From: Chloroflexota bacterium
GTDB taxonomy: Bacteria > Chloroflexota > Anaerolineae > Anaerolineales > UBA11657
DNA length: 13,886 bases
Reading direction: 5' to 3'
Assembly: GCA_003670425.1 (NCBI GenBank)
Contig: QWRL01000040.1
Span: 1-13,886, forward strand
The notes under the pieces were generated by a model. The model was not told the DNA's origin. It made no database searches and saw only the letters and a program-made list of their open reading frames with translations. Of this stretch, positions 1 to 5,984 are shown one piece after another. Every line of letters begins with the position of its first letter. Position 1 is the stretch's first letter. A program made the position numbers and the translations under genes.

Positions 1-1
1 C

Positions 2-859
2 CGGCCCAACACCGCCCAATGGGTCTACCGCCAGGCCAACAACCAGGCTGTGGGTTCGATCACCTGGGGCATTGCCGGCGGTGCGGACGTACCAGTGAAT
101 GGCGACTTCGATGGCGATGGATTTTCAGACCCGGCCGTGTATCGGCCCGCTACAGCCCAATGGTTTGTGAAGGGCTCATTCAATGACGACTTCACTGTAA
201 CCACCTGGGGGCTGGCGGGCGGCTCCGACGTGCCCGTACCGGCCGACTACGATGGCGATGGCGTCACGGACCGGGCGATTTTCCGCCCCTCCACGGCGCA
301 GTGGATCATCCGCAAATCATCCACGGGCACAGCACAGGTGGAAACCTGGGGTGTGCAGCTGACGGCCGGCGAGGTTCCAGTGCCCGGCGACTTTGATGGC
401 GACACGAAGGCAGACGTTGCAATCTATCGCCGCTCAACAGCGCAGTGGATTGTGAAGCGCTCATCTGATGGGGCGACCTCTGTAAACACATGGGGCGAAG
501 CCGGCGGCGCCGACATCCCGTTGGTGGCAGACATGGACGGCGACAAGAAGGCGGACCGCGTGGTGTACCGGCCCTCAACCTCCCAATGGTTCTCGTATCT
601 CTCGCTCACCGGCGCAGCCAGTGCGGTGACGTGGCGTGCAGCGGGCACCACCGCTGTGCCAGTGGTGGCTGACTTTGACAAGGATGGCCAGCGCGCCAAG
701 GCAGTCTTCCGCATCTCAACCGGGCAATGGTTTGTGAAGTTGACCAGCTTTGAGGACGGCGACTATCGGCAGGCATATGTAGTCACATGGGGCGAGGCTG
801 GAAGCCGGGACTACCCGCTGCCGGCCCCGGACTTTGATGGCAACCAGGTGCCCAATTAG
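2..859 (+). CDS. C-terminal part of a secreted-type FG-GAP/VCBS-like repeat protein (5' end outside window)
   Basis: The reading frame is already open at base 2 (RPNTAQWVYR...), so the GTG at 50 is an internal codon and the true start lies upstream. What is visible is almost entirely a tandem array of about 47-residue repeats. Each opens with an acidic calcium-loop motif (DFDGDG, DYDGDG, DMDGDK), continues with AVYRPSTAQWFV and ends with TWG.AGG.DVPV. Repeats begin at 104, 245, 389, 530 and 671, preceded by a partial one at the window edge and followed by a stub from 830. The fifth is degenerate (DFDKDGQ). Such repeats in integrin-alpha/FG-GAP and VCBS families form beta-propeller blades that bind calcium and mediate extracellular adhesion or ligand binding. 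The array and its PLPAPDF ending match the C-terminus of the next gene, so the two are related surface proteins. Any N-terminal functional domain is unseen. Confidence 0.85.
   Translation, partial: RPNTAQWVYRQANNQAVGSITWGIAGGADVPVNGDFDGDGFSDPAVYRPATAQWFVKGSFNDDFTVTTWGLAGGSDVPVPADYDGDGVTDRAIFRPSTAQWIIRKSSTGTAQVETWGVQLTAGEVPVPGDFDGDTKADVAIYRRSTAQWIVKRSSDGATSVNTWGEAGGADIPLVADMDGDKKADRVVYRPSTSQWFSYLSLTGAASAVTWRAAGTTAVPVVADFDKDGQRAKAVFRISTGQWFVKLTSFEDGDYRQAYVVTWGEAGSRDYPLPAPDFDGNQVPN
2..859 (+). repeat. Tandem FG-GAP-like coding repeats, about 141-144 bp period
   Basis: Repeat units start at 104, 245, 389, 530 and 671, a spacing of 141, 144, 141 and 141 bp. A partial unit precedes them and a truncated unit follows at 830. 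The most conserved blocks encode DxDGDG and TAQWF. The units have diverged at the DNA level but keep the period and the motif order. Confidence 0.85.
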
Positions 860-885
860 TACAGCGACAAGCACATCGGCTGTGA

Positions 886-913
886 GCGCCGGAGCCTTGC
901 AAGGTTCCGGCGC
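886..913 (+). other. GC-rich hairpin after the first repeat-protein gene
   Basis: GCGCCGGA pairs perfectly with TCCGGCGC, and the stem extends inward through a G-T pair and CCTT/AAGG around a tiny loop. It lies 26 bp past the stop at 859. No T-run follows, so it is not a classical intrinsic terminator. It may still act as a Rho-assisted stop or an mRNA 3'-end stabiliser. Confidence 0.5.
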
Positions 914-972
914 CCACACCGGCGCATTAGTGAACATTCAAACGGACCAAGACAGGAGCATCCTTTCAGGAA

Positions 973-978
973 AAGGAG
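973..978 (+). promoter_or_regulatory. Shine-Dalgarno for the gene at 988
   Basis: AAGGAG sits 9 nt upstream of the ATG at 988 and fixes that start. It is the only strong ribosome binding site in the window. It lies inside a small potential hairpin, TCCTTT (961-966) with AAAGGA (972-977), which could mask it. Confidence 0.8.
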
Positions 979-987
979 ACTAGTATC

Positions 988-3900
988 ATGATAAAGAAAT
1001 CAAAAAATCAACTATCGGCTGCCAGCCGGCGCGTAGGGCGCTGGGGCTTGCGTCTCATTGCGGCGCTCACGCTTGCGCTGGGGCTTACAACGGCCTTCGG
1101 CGCAGCCGCGCCGGCCTTTGCCGCACCAGGCATTCCGGACCCAGGCCTCATAAACCTGCCCGGCATCAGCGGCATCTCGTATCCCGGCCACTCCGGTGTG
1201 CATCGCACGCTGATCCTGTTGGTGCAGTCTGCTAACCAGGCAAGCTTGGGCACCAGCGCCAACAGCTGGGTGCAAAAGTTCTTTGGTCCCACTGACAGCG
1301 TAAGCCACTACCTCAAAGAAGTGTCTTACAATCAATTGAGCCTGATGGGCGGATACGAGGCCCACGGTGCTGCAAATGACGGTGTTGTAGGCTGGCTTAC
1401 GATCGCCAACACGACCACCAGCTCCGGCACGGTAGTTCCTTTGAACCAAAGTTCTAAAAGTCTCCATGGCGTAGCAGCCGAGAGCATCGTAGCAAATGCC
1501 ATCAACGCGTCAAACGCCTACGTGAACTACAACGACTATGACCAGAACAGCGACGGCATCCTGACCGTCAACGAACTGGAGCTGGTGGTGGTAGTGGCCG
1601 GTTATGAAGCCGAGTACGGCACGGTGTGCGGTACAACTGCCATCAACACAGTCTGGAACCATCGCTCCACTCTGGCCACAGCAGTGACGGTGGATGGCAC
1701 AAGCGTTGGCACCAAGGGTTACATGATTGCCGGCGAGCGCCACTGCAGCGCCACGGTGGCTGAGCATGATGCCACCATCGGCATCTTTGCCAAGCTAATG
1801 GGCTACAACCTCGGCATGCCGGCAATGTATGACACAGACAGCGCGGCTACGGTGCAGGGCTACGGCTTGGGCGTCTATGACCTGATGGGCAGCGGCTTCT
1901 TCAACCGCAAGCTGCCCAACACCGATGAAGGCATGTGCAAGAGCACCACTGCCGCAACATGCGTGGCAGGCGACATCAACAACTACAAGGGTTCGTCGCC
2001 GGCGCACCCGTCTGCGTTCCTCAAATGGTATATGAACTGGGTAACACCCGAACGCATCTCCGGCACGCAGAATGTGGCGCTGGGCCAGGTGGAAACCAAC
2101 AAGCGCATTGTGCAAATGCGCGAGAATCCGCAAGGCTTGGACTGGAACCGGGATGTAAGCATCGGCCGCAGCGACGGCACTAAACAATACGGCCAGGGCG
2201 AGTACTTCCTGATGGAAAACCGCCAGCGCGTTGGCTATGATGTGGGCCTTCCCGGCTGCGGTCTGCTCATCTACTCCGTGGCTGAGACGGTAAACAGCTC
2301 CGGCACAGTGGCGATGAATGATGAAGCCCACAAGCTGGTAGATTTGGTTGAGGCAGACGCCCTCTCCCATCTGGACAGCATATCCAGCGGGAATTCCGGA
2401 GACGTCAATGACTTTTACCCGGGCGGCACTGCCAACCGTACGTTCAACAGCACTTCTTCGCCAAACAGCAATCTTTATGGCGGACGGGCCAGTGGCGTTA
2501 GCGTAACCAACATGACCAACCAGTGCCTTGCCACAATGTCCGCAGATGTAGCCGTCACAAATGAGGCCACCTTGCGCAAGGTAACCCGGGAAGAATCCGC
2601 GGGCAGCACAATTGTTACCGAGGGCAGCAGCACCGGCACGGACAGCATCACCATATCAATCAACACCCAGCCGCTCTCCAGAGTTTCCGTGACGGTCACC
2701 GACATCTCTGCCACCCGCCAGGTGCAGATAACCACCGGTACCGCGGAGCAGATCCTCGCCGGAACGGTCAGCACGGTCGTCACCAATACAGTGACGCTGT
2801 TCTTCGACAATTTCAACTGGACCATACCGCAGCAGGTGAACTTCACTGCGGTCAACGACTCCACGGCTGAAGGCGACCACAATGCGATTGTCACCTTCGC
2901 AGTGCAAAGCAACGACCTGGACTTTAACGGCTTGCTGGTGGACAAGATTCGCATCAATATTGTGGACAACGACCCCGGTGTGCTGCTCACAAATACTGAC
3001 GGCAGCATCGATGTGCAGGAAGGCGACACCGGTGGCGACACCTTTACACTGCGGCTGATGACACAGCCCACCTCGCAGGTCTCTATCACAATGGGCGACA
3101 GCTCGCAGCTGACTGTAATGCCGGTCAGCCTGCTGTTCACCTCAAGCAACTACTCGTCGCCGCAAACCGTCACCGTAAGAGCGGTGGACGACGCCACGGT
3201 TGAGGGCACGCACACCGGCATGGTTACCTTCCTAGCGGCCAGCTCGGACAGCAACTACAATGCTGTGACAATCGTTGGCCTATCTACTGCGGCATCCGGG
3301 TCGAGCACGCTTGCACGCATCCGTGACAACGACACGCGCGTGAGAATCACGGAGTCCAACGGCTCTACCAAGATGAAAGAGGGTGGCAGCGACACATATA
3401 CCATTGTGCTCACAACGCAGCCCAGTGCAGAAGTAAATGTGACCCTGACCGTCAGCGGGCAGGATGTGGGATTGGTGCAAACCACACTCACATTCACCTC
3501 CGTCAACTATGCCGTGCCGCAAACCGTGACGGTGAACGGCTTCCGCGACAACTTTATCGAAGGCGCGGAAACCTTCACTATCTCGCACCGCGCCTATAGC
3601 ACGGATACAAATTACCAGCTCCAAGGCAGTGGGAACAGTACTACCAGCATCGACACCGTTATTGTGCGGGTACTGGACACAAACGGCGCAAACGCGGGTG
3701 CAGACTTTGACGGCGATGGCCGCTCGGACCATGCCGTGTACCGCTCCACAAGCGGGGAGTGGTTTGTGCGCAACTCCTCTACCGCGGCAGCCAGCGTAGT
3801 TACATGGGGTGAGGCGCGCGCCGGCAGTTCGCATGAGGTGCCTGTAACCGGGGACTACGATGGCGACGGCAAGGCGGACCACGCCGTCTACCGCCCGGCC

Positions 3901-4608
3901 ACGGCGCAATGGTTTGTGCGCCAGTCTGCAGACCAGACCGCAGCCGTAATGGTGTGGGGCCTGGCGGGTGGCGGAGACATAGCCGTCCCGGCAGACTTCG
4001 ACGGCGATGGCAAGACCGATCGCGCGGTCTACCGCCCGAGCACGGCACAGTTCTTCGTCTACCTCTCCAGCACCGGCAAGGTGGCGGATGTGGTGACGTG
4101 GGGCCTCGCCAATGGCGGCGATGTGCCGGTGCCGGGTGACTATGACGGCGACGGCAACACTGACTACGCGGTGTTCCGTCCAAGTACGGCGCAGTGGTTC
4201 ATCAAGAAGTCCAGTGACGGCCTGGCGCAGGTAACCACATGGGGCACGGCGGTGGGCAGTGGCACGGCGCATGACATCCCGCTGGCGGCAGACTTTGACG
4301 CTGACGGCAAAACCGACTTGACCGTATACAAGCCGGCAACTGCGCAATGGTTTGTGCTGAAGAGCAGTACTTCCTCGGTACAGGTAAGTACCTGGGGGAT
4401 TGCTGGCAGCACAGACATACCGATGATTGGCGACTATGACGCCGATGGCAGCACCGACCTGGCGGTGTACCGGCCCACCACGGCGCAATGGTTCATCAAG
4501 CAGTCCAGCGATGCAGTGCCCATGGTCACAACCTGGGGTATTGCGGGCGGAACGGACTGGCCAATCCCTGCTCCGGAGTTCACAACAGACTTCGATCCGT
4601 ACTACTAA
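988..4608 (+). CDS. Secreted M6-metalloprotease-like protein, active site lost, with Calx-beta and FG-GAP-like repeats
   Basis: Residues 1-46 form a signal peptide: basic n-region, hydrophobic GLRLIAALTLALGL, cleavage site near AFA/AP. Residues about 70-520 follow the M6 (immune inhibitor A-like) pattern: an ILLV strand, SVSHYLKEVSYNQLSL, an EF-hand-like loop at 185-196, NHRSTL, then IGIFA and the Met-turn region GVYDLMGSG (295-303), and PSAFLKWYMNWV. The expected zinc motif HExxH is KLMGY (269-273), and the usual PDLYD is PAMYD, so proteolysis is unlikely. All six cysteines (214, 253, 317, 325, 424, 513) lie in this domain, fitting disulfides in an exported protein. Three Calx-beta-like domains follow (about 528-661, 664-782, 784-897; EGG.DTYT...TQP, two ending in DND). 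Six FG-GAP-like repeats come last (906-1195). The start is supported by AAGGAG upstream. Likely role: surface binding or adhesion rather than cleavage; the ligand is unknown. Confidence 0.9.
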   Translation: MIKKSKNQLSAASRRVGRWGLRLIAALTLALGLTTAFGAAAPAFAAPGIPDPGLINLPGISGISYPGHSGVHRTLILLVQSANQASLGTSANSWVQKFFGPTDSVSHYLKEVSYNQLSLMGGYEAHGAANDGVVGWLTIANTTTSSGTVVPLNQSSKSLHGVAAESIVANAINASNAYVNYNDYDQNSDGILTVNELELVVVVAGYEAEYGTVCGTTAINTVWNHRSTLATAVTVDGTSVGTKGYMIAGERHCSATVAEHDATIGIFAKLMGYNLGMPAMYDTDSAATVQGYGLGVYDLMGSGFFNRKLPNTDEGMCKSTTAATCVAGDINNYKGSSPAHPSAFLKWYMNWVTPERISGTQNVALGQVETNKRIVQMRENPQGLDWNRDVSIGRSDGTKQYGQGEYFLMENRQRVGYDVGLPGCGLLIYSVAETVNSSGTVAMNDEAHKLVDLVEADALSHLDSISSGNSGDVNDFYPGGTANRTFNSTSSPNSNLYGGRASGVSVTNMTNQCLATMSADVAVTNEATLRKVTREESAGSTIVTEGSSTGTDSITISINTQPLSRVSVTVTDISATRQVQITTGTAEQILAGTVSTVVTNTVTLFFDNFNWTIPQQVNFTAVNDSTAEGDHNAIVTFAVQSNDLDFNGLLVDKIRINIVDNDPGVLLTNTDGSIDVQEGDTGGDTFTLRLMTQPTSQVSITMGDSSQLTVMPVSLLFTSSNYSSPQTVTVRAVDDATVEGTHTGMVTFLAASSDSNYNAVTIVGLSTAASGSSTLARIRDNDTRVRITESNGSTKMKEGGSDTYTIVLTTQPSAEVNVTLTVSGQDVGLVQTTLTFTSVNYAVPQTVTVNGFRDNFIEGAETFTISHRAYSTDTNYQLQGSGNSTTSIDTVIVRVLDTNGANAGADFDGDGRSDHAVYRSTSGEWFVRNSSTAAASVVTWGEARAGSSHEVPVTGDYDGDGKADHAVYRPATAQWFVRQSADQTAAVMVWGLAGGGDIAVPADFDGDGKTDRAVYRPSTAQFFVYLSSTGKVADVVTWGLANGGDVPVPGDYDGDGNTDYAVFRPSTAQWFIKKSSDGLAQVTTWGTAVGSGTAHDIPLAADFDADGKTDLTVYKPATAQWFVLKSSTSSVQVSTWGIAGSTDIPMIGDYDADGSTDLAVYRPTTAQWFIKQSSDAVPMVTTWGIAGGTDWPIPAPEFTTDFDPYY
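2569..3678 (+). repeat. Three Calx-beta-like domain repeats within the M6-like protein
   Basis: Protein residues about 528-661, 664-782 and 784-897 show the same order. Each has an acidic/EG start, T.QP..VSVT, a LTFTS.NY..PQTVTV strand pair, then a D...EG.HT..VTF segment. The first two end in DND and the third in VLDTNG. This is the bacterial extracellular Calx-beta pattern, which usually forms a calcium-stabilised beta-sandwich stalk. The first copy carries an insertion (about residues 575-600). Confidence 0.75.
3703..4581 (+). repeat. Tandem FG-GAP-like coding repeats at the C-terminus of the M6-like protein
   Basis: Six units begin at residues 906, 956, 1003, 1051, 1102 and 1149, a spacing of 47-51 residues. 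Each has DxD[GA]DG, AVYRPSTAQWFV and TWG.A..GDIPV. The last unit ends in WPIPAPEF, paralleling YPLPAPDF at the end of the upstream gene's array. Six full units plus end fragments would suit a closed propeller, but the blade count is inference. Confidence 0.88.
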
Positions 4609-4617
4609 CACGGGAAA

Positions 4618-4644
4618 GGCGGGCAGCCGGTGCGGCTGCCCGCC
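4618..4644 (+). terminator. First hairpin of a tandem terminator
   Basis: GGCGGGCAGCC (4618-4628) pairs perfectly with GGCTGCCCGCC (4634-4644) around a 5-nt loop, starting 10 bp after the stop codon at 4608. No T-run follows directly, so alone it is weak as an intrinsic terminator. Its right arm can also pair with the left arm of the next hairpin with one mismatch. Confidence 0.55.
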
Positions 4645-4660
4645 CCACCCTTTGGTTAGA

Positions 4661-4700
4661 AAAAGGGGCGGGCTGCCAACCATGGCAGCCCGCCCCTTTT
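4661..4700 (+). terminator. Strong bidirectional intrinsic terminator
   Basis: AAAAGGGGCGGGCTGCC (4661-4677) pairs over all 17 positions with GGCAGCCCGCCCCTTTT (4684-4700) around the loop AACCAT. The stem ends in TTTT on this strand and, read from the other side, also in a T-run. It separates the repeat-protein gene from the glycan cluster and should stop transcription from either direction. Confidence 0.9.
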
Positions 4701-4958
4701 GATTTGTAATTAGCGATCACGCCGATGGCGGGCGCGCAGCATGCGCAACCGCGCCTTGTGCATCCGCCCTCGCAATGCAGCGCACAACATATGCGGACTG
4801 TTAGCTGGATTGCAAGCGCGAACCGCGCGCCCGTTCACGCCGGATTAATCGCGGCTTACTAAATCGTTTACGGAGGCGCGCCGCCACAAATTCTAAACTC
4901 TGAGCCATGCAACTGTGCAGCAAACCAGCCCCGCGCAATCGGCAACCACTCCCGCACC
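4701..4958. other. Non-coding leader before the glycan cluster
   Basis: About 258 bp with no supported gene. The promoter of the cluster is expected here because a strong terminator lies just upstream. A weak pair, TTTACG (4868) and TTCTAA (4891), has poor -10 agreement and is not asserted. An out-of-frame 19-codon reading frame (ATG 4907, stop 4966) overlaps the methyltransferase start and could be a leader peptide, without further support. No Shine-Dalgarno precedes 4959. Confidence 0.4.
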
Positions 4959-5981
4959 ATGGATAACGCACTTTCCGTTGCGCTCATGCGCGAGCTGCAG
5001 GCGCTGCTGGCCAATGGCAACAGCGCGCCGGACACGCCGCTGCTGCTTGATGTTTTGTTTTCCTACCGCCAGTTGCTCGGCCGTCTGCCGGAGTTTGACG
5101 GTGTAGACGCCTTCCGCGACCGGCTTGCGGGCTGCAACCTCTTCGACTACGTGCGCTCCTTGCTCAGCGCGCCGGAGTTTCAAGCGCGCATCTATGACAT
5201 GCCGGACTCCGACCTCGCAGTGATGGCGCAGCTGCCCGACAACCTGCGCCTGTGGTTTTATTTGAAGGATCGCACCGTGGGTTTGCAAATTGCGCTGGGG
5301 CGCTACGAGCCGGAGGTGCTCGGCGCACTGGCTGGCTTGCTCAAGCCCGGCATGCACTGCGTGGATGTGGGCGCCAACATCGGCCTGTTCACTGTCTTGA
5401 TGGCGGCTGCGGTTGGCCCGGCGGGCGGCAGTGTGCATGCCTTCGAGCCATTCCCCTCTGCGTTTGCGCTGCTGGAGCGCAACTGCGCAGAGAACCAGCT
5501 GCAGCATTCGGTGCAGCTGCATGCGGCAGCGTGCCACGCAGCCAGCGGCAGCATCACCATCTTCTCAAACCCAAATCCCTTCGGCAACATGGGCCACATG
5601 TTTACGCCCCACCACGCAGGCGCCAGCATCACCACCGGGATGGTGGCACTCACAGTGCCGCAAGTGGCGGTGGATGAAGCCGTGCCGGCGGACAAGCGCA
5701 TCGGGCTGGTGAAGATTGACATTGAGGGCGCCGAGCCGCATGCCTTGCGCGGCATGCAGCGCATCCTGCAGCGCGACCGGCCAGTATTGCTCGCGGAGTT
5801 CAACCCATACTGCCTGCGCAACATGAACGAATCCGACCCGGCCGAATACCTGGCTCAACTGCGCAGCTACAACTACCGCGTGCTGGATATGGCCGACTAC
5901 TTGCGCGGGTCCGACCAGCAGTTTGAGTACCACCCCACTGCCGGTGAGACTCTTACGCAGCTGGTGTGCCTGCCAAACTAA
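4959..5981 (+). CDS. FkbM-family SAM-dependent methyltransferase with DUF4214-like N-terminus
   Basis: A 340-residue protein. Residues about 115-335 are a class I methyltransferase of the FkbM family (Methyltransf_21). The SAM-binding glycine loop is VDVGANIGLFT (135-145), the acidic end of strand 2 is FEPF (162-165), and the family signature VKIDIEGAE is at 251-259, followed by LLAEFNP. Members O-methylate hydroxyls, typically on sugars of LPS, exopolysaccharide or glycoproteins, or on polyketides. The helical N-terminus (about 33-77; YRQLLGR...FRDRLAG...LLSAPEFQAR) resembles DUF4214, an unassigned module found in surface-glycosylation and secreted proteins. ATG 4959 is the first start after an in-frame stop at 4860 and lacks a Shine-Dalgarno. 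The gene is first of the cluster and ends 3 nt before the two-module glycosyltransferase, so it probably methylates the sugar chain those enzymes build. The substrate is unknown. Confidence 0.9.
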   Translation: MDNALSVALMRELQALLANGNSAPDTPLLLDVLFSYRQLLGRLPEFDGVDAFRDRLAGCNLFDYVRSLLSAPEFQARIYDMPDSDLAVMAQLPDNLRLWFYLKDRTVGLQIALGRYEPEVLGALAGLLKPGMHCVDVGANIGLFTVLMAAAVGPAGGSVHAFEPFPSAFALLERNCAENQLQHSVQLHAAACHAASGSITIFSNPNPFGNMGHMFTPHHAGASITTGMVALTVPQVAVDEAVPADKRIGLVKIDIEGAEPHALRGMQRILQRDRPVLLAEFNPYCLRNMNESDPAEYLAQLRSYNYRVLDMADYLRGSDQQFEYHPTAGETLTQLVCLPN

Positions 5982-5984
5982 AGC

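Noticed and set aside
1018..1125. Tat (twin-arginine) signal peptide reading of SRRVGRW
   Set aside because: The pair of arginines is present, but the hydrophobic residues expected just after the motif (F/L-K) are missing. A Sec-type signal is the simpler call.
1780..1830. Frameshift or sequencing error as the cause of the lost HExxH
   Set aside because: Conserved M6 residues lie on both sides in the same frame with no compensating indel, so the change is by substitution.
3280..4683. Long minus-strand open frame (467 codons) opposite the FG-GAP-like array
   Set aside because: It mirrors the repeats in an antisense frame, encodes a low-complexity R/H/V/C-rich product with no family pattern, and starts inside the terminator region. 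The + strand product is clearly conserved.
4868..4897. Promoter TTTACG ... TTCTAA before the methyltransferase
   Set aside because: The -10 match is poor and the region is otherwise too GC-rich to separate it from chance.
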